Shown: piece after piece, positions 26,422 to 35,550 of the stretch
How positions within the stretch are numbered: the first letter of the stretch is position 1
Layout: every line of letters starts with the position of its first letter
Assembly: GCA_026710155.1 (NCBI GenBank)
Contig: JAPORQ010000068.1
Coordinates: forward strand, 1-39,609
From: Paracoccaceae bacterium
GTDB taxonomy: Bacteria; Pseudomonadota; Alphaproteobacteria; Rhodobacterales; Rhodobacteraceae
Length of the DNA: 39,609 nucleotides
Direction: 5' to 3'
The notes under the pieces: model-generated
Told to the model about the DNA's origin: nothing
The model's input: only the letters and a program-made list of their open reading frames with translations
Database searches by the model: none
Position numbers and translations under genes: made by a program

Positions 26422-27471
26422 TCAGCCAACCTGCTTTCTTACAGCCTCCGTTGCTTGAAGAATTTCCGATGTCATCACGTCATTAATGGTAGGTGTTGAT
26501 CCCTGGAATTGACCCAGTTGTTCGTAAGTATCAATTTGGGATTGCCAATTTTCAATATTCATGGCACCCCACCCCTCAACCGAAGTAACTTCATTGAATG
26601 AAAAACCTAGAACCGGTTTTACCGCATCTAGTTCGCTCTGCCTGTCCAAATTAACATATTCCGAAACGAGATGATCCACCGCTTCCTCTGGATTATTACG
26701 TGCATGACCCCAACCACGTGCTGAACCAGTCAGGAATCTCTCGAGCACATCACTTTGGTTTTTGAGCATGTCATCGGTTGTGTAGTAGACATTAGCGTAC
26801 AATTGGATACCGGCATCCCACAACATCATGTCTACTCGCCTGTCTCCGAGAATCTTGAGAGCATTCGTGTTGGTCTGCCAACCTGTGACTGCATGGACTT
26901 GGCCTGTCATAAGCTGGTTCATATCACTCCCCATATTAATAACTTCAACTTGATCCTCGGCAATTCCGTTATTAGCTAGGAGAGCTCGCAGAAGGATCAT
27001 CGCAGTAGGCTGGGTAGCAATGGTCTTGCCAATCATGTCTGAGGGCGTTCGGATAGGATTGTCCGATAATGAAAAATAGGTGAAAGGATGCTTCTGATAG
27101 CCGGCAGCGAATGCCTTGACTGGTATGCCCGCTGAACGTGCAAGCATCAGTGAGGGGCTTGAAGAAAGTTGACCAACTCCTGCCCGACCTGCTGCAACGG
27201 AAGCCACACCATCAACTCCTGGTCCTCCAGGTGTAACATCAAGCTCGATTCCTTGCTCATGATAAAACCCCATCCGTTTGGCTACAACCTCACCGATAAT
27301 TCCATTGCTTGCCAGCCAGCCCAGTTGCATATTGACTTTCATCCCGTCTGCACCAGCGGATGTGACTGTAATGAAGGATGAAGATGCTGCTAGTCCACCA
27401 AAAGCCAAACCATTTTTCAAAAGATTTCTACGATCAATGCAATCAGCATTATCAGTTTTTTTTACAATCAT
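26422..27471 (-). CDS. ABC transporter substrate-binding protein, NMT1/THI5-like
   Basis: 349 residues from ATG 27471, which has a GAGG site 5-8 bases upstream; a GTG/ATG 18 codons earlier (27525) is less likely. The N-terminus has a twin-arginine-like signal, DRRNLLKNGLAFGGLAASS, so the mature protein is likely exported folded by Tat. The mature start MQLGWLASNGIIGEVVAKRM, then YHEQGIELDVTPGG, matches NMT1-like periplasmic binding proteins of the SsuA/TauA group. It is the first gene of the operon. It sits downstream of an inverted repeat at 27551-27570 that may be the regulator site. The ligand is unknown. Confidence 0.92.
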   Translation of the reverse strand: MIVKKTDNADCIDRRNLLKNGLAFGGLAASSSFITVTSAGADGMKVNMQLGWLASNGIIGEVVAKRMGFYHEQGIELDVTPGGPGVDGVASVAAGRAGVGQLSSSPSLMLARSAGIPVKAFAAGYQKHPFTYFSLSDNPIRTPSDMIGKTIATQPTAMILLRALLANNGIAEDQVEVINMGSDMNQLMTGQVHAVTGWQTNTNALKILGDRRVDMMLWDAGIQLYANVYYTTDDMLKNQSDVLERFLTGSARGWGHARNNPEEAVDHLVSEYVNLDRQSELDAVKPVLGFSFNEVTSVEGWGAMNIENWQSQIDTYEQLGQFQGSTPTINDVMTSEILQATEAVRKQVG

Positions 27472-27550
27472 CTTTGCCTCGCTATTCTCGCTATTGTTGA
27501 TATCCTTAAAGAAAATCGTAACCACTTTAAGTAAAAAAACAACAACAATG

Positions 27551-27570
27551 ATTGCAACATGTGTTGCGAT
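27551..27570. promoter_or_regulatory. Inverted repeat, candidate LysR operator
   Basis: ATTGCAAC, a 4-base centre, then GTTGCGAT: 8-base arms with one mismatch. It starts 80 bases upstream of the first operon gene on the minus strand. Size and position suit an LTTR recognition site, and the only regulator in the operon is a LysR. No second copy was found in the window to support it. Confidence 0.45.
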
Positions 27571-28064
27571 TTATGCATCTAAAACATTGTGGAAAATACA
27601 GTTTTATTGCTTTCCAAGTGGCAAATACAGGCTTCAGATTGAATCTTTATTGGACGAGGCATGAAATCAGAAATCAAAGCTTTTCTGACATATATTTCTC
27701 TACAATGTCTCAATTGTGTAAAAAAACCGTGCCGCTAAACAAAAAATGAAAACGTTTGGCCATTTGGATTGAAGAGCATTTTTGTACCTCGATCAATGAT
27801 CCACTAGAGGATCAATACAAGCTTGTTAGCAGGTCGGTTGTTCTGGATCAAAGTGAAAATGATGGAGTCCTTTCAACCCTATCTTTCCCAACTTCTTTGC
27901 AACAACATATTTTTTCAACAATGGGCATGGCAGTTATCTGGTATCACTTAAACCATTTTGAAGGGCTTCCATGATTATCGTGCAAGTATCCAATCCGATA
28001 AAATCAGCAATTTCCAAAGGCCACATTGGATGGTTTGTCACCAAAATTGCAGGGTACCCCTAAT
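27571..28064. other. Non-coding stretch with no intact gene
   Basis: Short frames only. One plus-strand frame (27756-27974) lacks recognisable domains and a ribosome site. The DNA from about 27770 to 27990 is a little less AT-rich and might be a mobile-element relic like the neighbouring repeat, but nothing can be named. Confidence 0.35.
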
Positions 28065-28408
28065 TATATATTTGCAACATTCATTCCAATTGGGTTCTCA
28101 GGTCTTGTTCTTGTCGTTTTGGTTGTAATTTTGTGGAACACAACAATAAATTTTCCCTTTTTTTGATGTAAGCCGGGAGTAGTAAGGTGGATAAACGCCA
28201 CTTGTTGGAACGGGATCAACAACCTGGCATTGAGGAAATCTGCCAATCGGCAAGGCATATGAGGAAAAGAGTGGACTGGTTTTGGTTAAGATTTGAATGG
28301 TTTTTGGATAATGATGTGAAAAAACTATAGTTCTTGGGGTGAATAAAATTGAAAAAATGGCTTTTGAAAATCATCGGATATCAGGGAAGTGAATAAAAAG
28401 AGGTTTCC
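28065..28408 (+). repeat. Diverged dispersed repeat, copy B
   Basis: Counterpart of 18260-18735 in the same orientation. Shared blocks include CGCCACTTGTTGGAAC near 28197 and, at the right end, TTTTGAAAATCATCGGAT and GTGAATAAAAAG. Copy B lacks a central portion present in copy A. Its right end stops 2 bases before the ATG of the MFS gene, so the repeat now supplies the leader of that gene. A frame of 47 residues beginning MDKRHLLERDQQ is open in copy B but broken by stops in copy A. Confidence 0.6.
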
Positions 28409-28410
28409 AA

Positions 28411-29649
28411 ATGTTTAAAAACCTGCCCTTGGTATTTGTTCTGCTGACAGTAACCATAGATGCCATAGGAATTGGTATCATTATTCCAGTGATGCCTGAT
28501 TTAATTCAGGAAGTCGGTGGAGCGTCTATTGCGGATGCCGCACTTTGGGGAGGTGTTCTTGCAGCTTCCTTTTCCTTCATGCAATTCCTTTGTGGTCCCA
28601 CAGTGGGCAGCTTGTCCGATCGCTATGGCCGCCGCCCCGTATTATTGATTTCCCTGCTCTTCATGACCCTGGATTACATAATCATGGGGGTAGCGCATGT
28701 TATGGTTTTACTTTTTATCGGGAGAGTCGTTGGAGGAATTACTGCATCAACACCAGCAACAGTCGGTGCCTATATTGCCGATATCTCGAAACCGGATGAA
28801 AAGGCAAAGAATTTTGGATTGATAGGTGCCTTTTTCGGGATTGGTTTTGTCCTTGGTCCGCTTTTTGGAGGCTTATTTGCCGAATTCGGCACGAGGGTAC
28901 CGTTTTTTGCAGCTGCAGTAATTGCCTTTGCCAATTTTGTATTGGGATATTTTGTATTGCCAGAAACGGTTACTGATGAAATCAGACGGCCATTTGAATG
29001 GAAAAGGGCAAATCCCATAGGCAGTTTGTATCACATAGGCCAACTGCCAGGTTTAAAATTGCTCTTGCTTGTATTCTTTCTCATACAAATTGCCTTTGCC
29101 GTTTATCCTGCTGTCTGGTCATTCTATGGCATAGAAAGATTTGGTTGGGGGCCTGCCCTTATAGGTGTTTCCCTGGCCTGCTATGGCATCATGATAGCCT
29201 TTGTCCAAGGATGGTTCATCAGATTCATTTTGAAGTATCTTACTGAAAAACAGACAGTTATATTTGGTTTCTTCTTTGAAATAGTCGGATTCGTTGGTTA
29301 TGGAGTAATCAAGGAAGAAATATACGCCTTTATCCTGATTCCCTTTGGTGCACTTGGTGCAATCGGAATACCCGCCCTTCAGGGCATCATGTCAAGAATT
29401 GCTGCACCCAACCAGCAAGGAGAATTGCAAGGTCTTCTAACAAGTCTGACTTCATTGGCATTCATTGTTTCTCCACTCATCATGACCGGAATATTCTACA
29501 TGTTTGTCGACCCGGACTTTCCAATCTATCTCCCTGGAGCGCCATTCTTGTTCGCCGCCTTGGTGGCAATTGTTTGTTTTGGATTGATCCAATTTGTCAA
29601 GGAGAGTGATTATGGTGGAGAAAAGAAGCTCTATTTTTCACTGAAGTAA
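28411..29649 (+). CDS. MFS efflux transporter, TetA/TCR-like
   Basis: 412 residues, twelve membrane segments. Drug:proton antiporter motif A is present in loop 2-3 as GSLSDRYGRRPVLLISL. A first helix with DAIGIGIIIPVMPDL is the hallmark of the TetA/TCR subgroup, and motif C is suggested by GIGFVLGPLFGGLFAEFG. The relation to tetracycline pumps is at family level. Distant chromosomal members are common in alphaproteobacteria and often export other compounds, so resistance should not be assumed. The leader is the end of repeat copy B, and no own promoter is obvious. Confidence 0.9.
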   Translation: MFKNLPLVFVLLTVTIDAIGIGIIIPVMPDLIQEVGGASIADAALWGGVLAASFSFMQFLCGPTVGSLSDRYGRRPVLLISLLFMTLDYIIMGVAHVMVLLFIGRVVGGITASTPATVGAYIADISKPDEKAKNFGLIGAFFGIGFVLGPLFGGLFAEFGTRVPFFAAAVIAFANFVLGYFVLPETVTDEIRRPFEWKRANPIGSLYHIGQLPGLKLLLLVFFLIQIAFAVYPAVWSFYGIERFGWGPALIGVSLACYGIMIAFVQGWFIRFILKYLTEKQTVIFGFFFEIVGFVGYGVIKEEIYAFILIPFGALGAIGIPALQGIMSRIAAPNQQGELQGLLTSLTSLAFIVSPLIMTGIFYMFVDPDFPIYLPGAPFLFAALVAIVCFGLIQFVKESDYGGEKKLYFSLK

Positions 29650-30030
29650 TTCAAACTTTCCTTGTTCCATTTCTTGATATGGGATTTACGAAGGTGATGA
29701 TTTTATCTGAATGCTTGAATCATAACTCATACTGCTGGGCAATTCATTTTGCCTTTCCCCTCTTTACGGACTAGATAATGGATCAGGAAGCAACACGATA
29801 TCTGGTGCAAACAACCCGATGAACTCGCAAGGGAGGTTGTGAAAAAAATGAATGATCTGTTGTTAGGAACTCTTTTTCCCCAAATCATAAAATATCGGAC
29901 TTATTGACCAAAATCCTCTTCATGCCATGTCATCACCAAAAACAATCCAATTTAAATCAAATCCACCAGCCTATAGACTAATCTTGTAATTAAAGCCCAT
30001 AAGAGAGTTGAATTGTTATTATCTGGGTAT
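29650..30030. other. Non-coding stretch, nothing recognised
   Basis: About 380 bases between the MFS gene and the convergent PD-(D/E)XK-like gene. No ORF, RNA or clear terminator hairpin is visible. Confidence 0.4.
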
Positions 30031-31389
30031 TTAAACTTGGAACAAATCGGCCTCTTCTGTAATGGCATCAGGGGAAACATCTTCCGGTGAAGTTCGATCC
30101 TTATGGATTTTTGGTGCAGGTTTTTTCCATGCACTTAGATTTGACCCAATATTCGAATAATATTCCGGTACAATTGTTTCGATGTCCATTATAAAATTGT
30201 TGGCTTGTATGAATCTGGGCCCAAGTCGCTTCGAATAAAATACATGAAACCCTTTTGAAACCATGTGCTTTTTACCCTCTCCAACAATTGCAACATCATC
30301 CTTGAGCTGGTTGTAGGAAAACTGGGTGGAAACACTAGAACCCGGCCAATTTATCCTGATAAAGAGGTCTTCAATTTCCTCGGATTTGATTTGCCTTAAT
30401 AACCAATTGATTCTGGCTTTAGTACTTTTCCTGTCCTCTGGAGCCTTAAGGGTCATACCCACTTCAATTGTTCTTCGCCTTAAATCTGCAACCACTTGAA
30501 TCGGACCAGCTGAATCAGGAACTTCAAAAGAACAGCACAGTTGATAATTTTTCTGCAAAAAAATCTTTTCATCCTTTATCCTTTGATTAGGGCTTTGGAG
30601 ATGCTTTCGAATGAGTTTCTCCTTTACATGTACACCAGTCATTCTGCTAAGAATAAGTGAAAGATCTCTTGTTTCTTGGTGCCAGGAATCCAAAACGGCT
30701 TGCACTTCATGAGATTTAATATCTATTTCACCACCTGTTGAAACCAATTTGTTTAGGATAGCCCATTCTTTTGGCATTCGGTCAAATCCACGGATTCCAG
30801 TACTTTCATGACTTAAAAACCTCCTAAGTTCATTCAGTAGTATCAATTGCGTTTCATCAGTAATTTCTTTGTTGATTACAAGCAACTCCGTAACCGTAAG
30901 AACACTCATCCAAGACCAGTGATATACCGGAATCTTGGATTTGCTTTTCCTGATTTCCTGAACGGGATGGTTATGAGGTGTGGTAGCAAATTGGTTTGAA
31001 ATTGTAATTACACAATCAATATCATTGTTTTTTGCTAAAGTTCTATACCTCTCAACTTGCTCTACATTTATCTTGCTATTACCTACCTTGGTCTCAACAA
31101 GAGCCATCCATTCTCGTGTACTTGTAGTTAAAATTACCAATCCATCTGGTCTATTGGATGAAGGCTCATTTTGATCCTTTAAGACAACTTCAGTAAACGA
31201 TTTTATTTTAGTTAGCTTACCCCTTTTCTGTCCTACTGTGGCTAATAATTGAGCACCAAATTCATCAACAAAAACCAGGCATGCTAGTAGTATTGATGTA
31301 GCCCTTGCTTCTTTGGAATTCATTGAAAGAACAGGGAATAATCGAGATGATTCCCCCTGTATAAGTATATTTGGAAGATGGGAATCCAT
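30031..31389 (-). CDS. Orphan PD-(D/E)XK nuclease-like protein
   Basis: 452 residues. The N-terminal 60 residues are helical (SKEARATSILLACLVFVDEF). Then comes a nuclease-like core: RPDGLVIL, WMALVETKVGNSKINVEQVERY and DCVITISNQ. This gives the D...ExK order of the PD-(D/E)XK fold with a following helix. The central part is helical and the C-terminal part is a mix of strands (LFIRINWPGSSVSTQFSY). I do not recognise the full-length family. It could be a DNA-binding or defence nuclease, or a structural relative without activity. It stands alone, with toxin-antitoxin debris 440 bases upstream, which fits a defence-type accessory locus. Confidence 0.6.
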   Translation of the reverse strand: MDSHLPNILIQGESSRLFPVLSMNSKEARATSILLACLVFVDEFGAQLLATVGQKRGKLTKIKSFTEVVLKDQNEPSSNRPDGLVILTTSTREWMALVETKVGNSKINVEQVERYRTLAKNNDIDCVITISNQFATTPHNHPVQEIRKSKSKIPVYHWSWMSVLTVTELLVINKEITDETQLILLNELRRFLSHESTGIRGFDRMPKEWAILNKLVSTGGEIDIKSHEVQAVLDSWHQETRDLSLILSRMTGVHVKEKLIRKHLQSPNQRIKDEKIFLQKNYQLCCSFEVPDSAGPIQVVADLRRRTIEVGMTLKAPEDRKSTKARINWLLRQIKSEEIEDLFIRINWPGSSVSTQFSYNQLKDDVAIVGEGKKHMVSKGFHVFYSKRLGPRFIQANNFIMDIETIVPEYYSNIGSNLSAWKKPAPKIHKDRTSPEDVSPDAITEEADLFQV

Positions 31390-31828
31390 AGTTGGCTCTT
31401 GGAAAGATATTAATCATAAAACAAGTTAAATATTACCGTTCTTTGAGGAAACCTCAAGCATTAAGCCGGTTTGAGACTGTAGAAAGAGACACCCTAGTCA
31501 ATTGGTATTAATTTTTATTGCTTGTTTGAAACTGAGGTAAATTTTTTGAGAAATTGAGAGAATGAACTAAAAGCTTTTTATTATTGATAAACTTACCTTG
31601 ACCTGATAATGCCATTACCAAAATCAGATAACGAACTTATTTCCTGCCTGGTTTACAAAAAATAAGGTTAGGTTCAAATGAATGGTAATAAATTTACAGA
31701 AAATGTTGTCCAAATTCATGACACAATTTGCTTTTGTCATTTTTTGGCGCAACCTGTAAAAAGTATCTAATCCTTGTGGATCGAAATCAATCAATATCTT
31801 TCTGAATGGTGAATTGATGTCCAATCAG
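31390..31828. other. Intergenic region upstream of two divergent accessory genes
   Basis: AT-rich, about 440 bases. A minus-strand frame of 66 residues (31624-31824) lacks domain features and a ribosome site, and I do not count it as a gene. The promoters of the PD-(D/E)XK-like gene and of the decayed XRE-ImmA gene must lie here. Confidence 0.35.
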
Positions 31829-32951
31829 ATGCATATAAACCCTGAGTTGCTAACATGAGCCAGAAAAAATGCCGGTTTTACTATAGATGAAATATTAAAA
31901 ATAAAAAATTTTAGTAAAATACAATATTGGGAAAAGGGGGTAGATTTTCCAACATATCCCCAACTAGAATGCTTGGCAGAAAAATTCAAAATACCAATTG
32001 CAGTATTTTTTTTCCAGAACCACCAGAGGCGCCTTCAATTGAGGAATCATTTAGAACAATCGGTGGAACACAATACAAAAAACTACCTTCAAAAATTAAG
32101 CTGTTACTCAGAAGGGCACATGCATTTCAATTGGGGTTAGAGGAATTAAATTTTGGACGTAATCCATCTGAAAAACTCGTAACCCATGACTTGGGAAATT
32201 TAACCAAGGGTAATTATATTGAGTGGGCAGAAAAGATACGACAGTATCTTGCAGTTTCTATTGAACAACAATTCGAATGGGAAAGTACAGAAAGAGCTTT
32301 GAAGGAATGGCGTAAAGTTTTTTTTGATGCCGGTATTTTTGTGTTTAAAGACACATTCCGTTGCGAAGGTTTCGATGGTTTTTGTCTCTATCATAAGGAA
32401 TTCCCAATCATATATATTAATAATTCTTCTACCAGGGCAAGGCAGATTTTCACACTGTTTCATGAACTTGCACATTTGTTGTATCGCACAAGCGGAGTGA
32501 ATACTCAAGATATTGATTACTTTGATTTTACCACGGATAATCGTGAAATAGAAGTAGATTGCAATCAATTGGCAGCAGAAATTCTTGTTCCAGAATCAGA
32601 TTTCAATCAGGCTTTCAATGGTAGGACCCCACAGAAGAAATCGCAACTGAATTGGCTATTAAATTCAGTTTTGGTCGAGAAGTAATTTATAGAAAATTTT
32701 TAAATCAGAAGCTGATCCCTCAAGAGCAATATAATACAAAAACCAAACAATGGATTACCGAAAATTCCAAGGGGGATGGAGAAGATTACTTCAACTCAAA
32801 ATTGACTTACCTTGGAGAAGAATATGTTTCATTGGCTTTCCAGAGGTATTATCAGAATATAAACGACTATAACCAGCTCTCGGATTACCCCGACATGAAG
32901 CCCAAAAACGTTTCGAGATTGGAAGAATTACTTTCAAAGAGTAATTCATGA
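31829..32951 (+). pseudogene. Broken XRE / ImmA-IrrE metallopeptidase gene
   Basis: Read across frames this is one protein. It runs from ATG 31829 (MHINPELLT), an in-frame TGA at 31856-31858 where the family has tryptophan, then the XRE-like helix-turn-helix part (ARKNAGFTIDEILKIKN and DFPTYPQLECLAEKF), to PIAVFF. A frameshift follows in an 8-T run (32006-32013), after which PEPP continues in the next frame. The peptidase part has the zinc motif FHELAHLLYR. A second frameshift near 32621-32632 moves the C-terminal part (EEIATELAIKFSFGREV to KNVSRLEELL) into a third frame. Stop TGA 32949-32951. Intact relatives are antitoxin or regulator proteins paired with DUF4411 toxins. Three lesions make it non-functional unless the T run allows slippage. 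Confidence 0.85.
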
Positions 32952-33393
32952 ATTATGTATCTGATACCAATGCATTATCACTACTTTTTAGGAGTTGCTA
33001 CAGAAAGAGATTTCCTACACTTTGGGATAAATTCGACAGTTTGGTTGAAATCGGAGATATAACTTCGTCAAGGGAAGTTGGTCGGGAAATCGAAGACTGT
33101 CCCGTAGAAGATTTAAGAGCTTGGGCTAAAAACAATAAGGATATATTCCCAACACCGACTGCTCAAGAGGGTAAGTTTATAACAAAAATATTTCAGGTAA
33201 GGCATTTCCAGCAAGTTATTGAGAAAAAGAAACTGTTCAGAGGGGGTAAGAATGCTGACCCGTTTATAGTTGCCCGTGCCTAAGTGCTACCGTGATTACC
33301 TTGGAATCAGAACCAATCAACGGGGCAAGAGTTCCCAATATCTGTCGACACTTTGGGATTCCTTTCAATTCACTTGAAGGATGGGAGTTTTGA
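32948..33393 (+). pseudogene. DUF4411 PIN-like toxin gene, frameshifted near its end
   Basis: ATG 32948 overlaps the stop of the preceding gene (ATGA), the usual coupling of this toxin-antitoxin pair. The frame gives YVSDTNALSLLFR with the first PIN aspartate, FPTLWDKFDSLVE, SSREVGREIED, LRAWAKNNKDIF and KNADPFIVARA, then stops at 33281-33283. The expected continuation SATVITLE, NICRHFGIPFNSLEGWEF is present in another frame from 33283 to 33393, so one base was lost or gained at about 33281. The missing part includes late residues of the PIN fold. The toxin is probably dead. Confidence 0.82.
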
Positions 33394-33578
33394 TTTATAG
33401 ATCAAATCTCACTGAGTAAAAGAAACAGCGGATTTTTGATCAACAAATTGTTTATTTAAAAATTGACAATACCAAAACAACTCTTGGGAGTCTAAATTGC
33501 AATAAGTGATTTATCCGGAATCAGTGTGTCCCAATTGTCAAAAGATCTCAACTTGTAGTTTGATAGCCAGGGTGGAAA

Positions 33579-34763
33579 TCAAGGAGCAACCCAGAGTTCA
33601 TTAAAGCCATGAAAATGATATCTATCGGAATAGATGGCTTTTCTTGCTAAGTTCAGTTTCGGAAAATGTTTGAACAGGTCTCTAAGTGCTATTTTCATTT
33701 CCATTCTAGCCAGTGGGGCACCTACACAAAAATGAACCCCTGCTCCCAGTGATACATGACCAGGATTGTGGCGTTCCGGCTCAAATCGGTTAGGGTTGTT
33801 GAATGCCATTGGATCCCGGTTTGCCGCCGCAAGCAGCAACCTAATCTCCTGATCCTTTTTGAAGGTATGATCAAAAACATCCACATCATCCTTGGCATAT
33901 CGTTCAAAGATATGGAGGGGTGGATCAAATCTAAGCACTTCTTCCACCACCTTGGGAACAAATTCGGGATCATCAAGTTTTGCAACATTCATTCCCTCGT
34001 CAATTATGGCATTTATACCATTGCCCAAGGCAAAGGCTGTCGCTTCATGACCAGCATTAAGCAACAGGATACATGTTGAGACCATTTCATCCATTGAAAG
34101 ATTCTCACCATCAATTTGCGATGCCAGCAAGCCTGAAATCAGATCCTCCCCGGGAGAGGTCTTTCTGTGATTGATAAGTGAAACCATGAAATCGGTGAAT
34201 TCAGCGGAGGCTTTTCCAGCCTGAATTTCCTTGTCCAAGTCCCGGTTTGCCTGATACATGGCTACAATATCATGGGACCACTTGAGGAGCTGATCGGCCA
34301 TGGAAGCCTCCACACCCAACAGTTTGGCAATTACGAGTACGGGTACCTTCTCAGAAAAATTCTTCTGCAATTCTATTTCATCATCTGTCAGATCATTCAG
34401 GATGTTCTTCACAATCAGTTCGATTTCAGGTTCCAGCTTGGCAATACTGCTGGTGGTGAAAGCCTTCGCAACCAGTTTCCTGAGCTTGGTATGCCGAGGT
34501 GGATCAATTTCCAGAAGGGAATTCTCTTCGATTTTCAGAAAGGGAGTCAAATGATCCGAGCATGGACACTTCTTGTCTTCGGGAACTTCCCTGCCCCATT
34601 TTCGATCCCTGAGAAAATGGTTGACCGAACGATGTGAAATAGCGAATACAAGATCATAATCCTCCCAAAATATCATATCCCCTCCTTCATTGATTTTTTC
34701 ATAAAAGGAATAGGGGTTTTGTACAAAGGCTTCTTCAAGTGGGGATTGTGAAAATTTCAGCAT
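33579..34763 (-). CDS. Cytochrome P450
   Basis: 394 residues, the size of soluble bacterial P450s. Landmarks are the I-helix LLNAGHEATAFALGN (about residues 230-244), the ExxR motif EEVLRFDPP, the PERF-like region NRFEPERHN and the heme loop LGAGVHFCVGAPLARME with the cysteine ligand (about residue 344). It would insert oxygen into an organic substrate using electrons from a ferredoxin. No ferredoxin reductase is adjacent. The gene stands alone on the minus strand, 83 bases before the VapC gene. The DNA between it and the DUF4411 relic (33394-33578) holds nothing recognisable. The CYP family cannot be assigned by eye. Confidence 0.95.
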   Translation of the reverse strand: MLKFSQSPLEEAFVQNPYSFYEKINEGGDMIFWEDYDLVFAISHRSVNHFLRDRKWGREVPEDKKCPCSDHLTPFLKIEENSLLEIDPPRHTKLRKLVAKAFTTSSIAKLEPEIELIVKNILNDLTDDEIELQKNFSEKVPVLVIAKLLGVEASMADQLLKWSHDIVAMYQANRDLDKEIQAGKASAEFTDFMVSLINHRKTSPGEDLISGLLASQIDGENLSMDEMVSTCILLLNAGHEATAFALGNGINAIIDEGMNVAKLDDPEFVPKVVEEVLRFDPPLHIFERYAKDDVDVFDHTFKKDQEIRLLLAAANRDPMAFNNPNRFEPERHNPGHVSLGAGVHFCVGAPLARMEMKIALRDLFKHFPKLNLARKAIYSDRYHFHGFNELWVAP

Positions 34764-34846
34764 AATAATTTATGGAATACAAACCGAATTAACTGGAGAT
34801 GGTCAAATTTAATGCAACTCAAAATCAACTTCTTAACATTTCGAAA

Positions 34847-35263
34847 TCATGCCAAATCCGTCTTTGAAAAATCATTGCCTTTGTAGAGAAGTCTGATATC
34901 GTATTCATATGCGCAAGCATAAGCGTAACAGTCACCAAAATTCAATTTAGCTTCGTGGCCTACTATTTTTCCATATCGACTTGCGGCCTTGATGGCTAAT
35001 TTGCCAATCTGAGGGGTTATTGAAATATCCTTTGCATTTATTTCATTGCAAAATGAATTGACAGCATTTTCGGATATTTCGAGATGCTTTTTCGTAGGTC
35101 TAACCTTCCCTGAATAAATTCGTGCCAAGGCAAGTACAGCCTCAAACCTAACCAAAGGTGACACAAAGAAATTTGATTCATAATCCTGAATTCGCTTTAC
35201 CATCTCTTCAAATCCAGATTCTCCGTTTAGTATTGAAACGATTGCTGAAGCATCAATGAACAT
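34847..35263 (-). CDS. vapC: VapC-like PIN-domain ribonuclease toxin
   Basis: 138 residues. PIN residues are visible: MFIDASAIVSIL (first aspartate, residue 4), SPLVRFEAVLAL (glutamate), and LNFGDCYAYACAYEYD (second aspartate), then LLYKGNDFSKTDL. VapC toxins cut RNA, often tRNA or rRNA. The start overlaps the stop of the antitoxin gene (TGATG), so translation is coupled. The gene is full length and no lesions are seen, in contrast to the broken TA module at 31829-33393. Confidence 0.9.
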   Translation of the reverse strand: MFIDASAIVSILNGESGFEEMVKRIQDYESNFFVSPLVRFEAVLALARIYSGKVRPTKKHLEISENAVNSFCNEINAKDISITPQIGKLAIKAASRYGKIVGHEAKLNFGDCYAYACAYEYDIRLLYKGNDFSKTDLA

Positions 35264-35508
35264 CAGGAATCATCCCACATTTCATCAGTAAATTTTTTCA
35301 TGTCAAAATTAGGATCCGGCTCACCCATTGATTTAAGGCTAGCCTGGAGCTCATGAACATGCTCAAGAAGGCTTTTCTCTTTTCTCTTTTTTTCCAAGAT
35401 ACTTTTTAACCCTAAGCGAACAGCTTCAGTTTTGTTTTTTACACTAGTTGTTTTTACAACCTTCTCAGCCAGTGAATTTACGGATTCGTCCCTAATGTAT
35501 AGTGGCAT
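35263..35508 (-). CDS. vapB: VapB-like antitoxin (PSK operon type)
   Basis: 81 residues. The N-terminus, MPLYIRDESVNSLAEKV followed by NKTEAVRLGLKSIL, is a ribbon-helix-helix-type DNA-binding arm as in the Rv0623/PSK antitoxin family. The acidic C-terminal tail (DPNFDMKKFTDEMWDD) is the part that wraps the toxin. It is the first gene of the pair and follows an AATATTC-rich inverted repeat region that is probably its operator. Confidence 0.88.
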   Translation of the reverse strand: MPLYIRDESVNSLAEKVVKTTSVKNKTEAVRLGLKSILEKKRKEKSLLEHVHELQASLKSMGEPDPNFDMKKFTDEMWDDS

Positions 35509-35527
35509 ATTGAATTACTCCATAAAA

Positions 35528-35550
35528 AGAATATTCAAAATAAATATTCT
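35528..35550. promoter_or_regulatory. Inverted repeat upstream of vapB, candidate autoregulatory operator
   Basis: AGAATATT, 7 bases, AATATTCT: perfect 8-base arms, 20 bases upstream of the vapB start. Further half-site-like copies (TATATTC, GGATATTCC) follow to about 35572. TA complexes of this type bind such repeats to repress their own promoter. Confidence 0.5.

Noticed and set aside
27756-27974. 72-aa ORF upstream of repeat copy B
   Set aside because: Starts at TTG without a ribosome site and shows no recognisable family; kept only as part of the gap description.
29650-30030. Possible third copy of the dispersed repeat
   Set aside because: Checked because it follows the MFS gene near copy B, but the conserved blocks are absent.
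31624-31824. 66-aa minus-strand ORF
   Set aside because: AT-rich, no ribosome site, no domain; likely chance.
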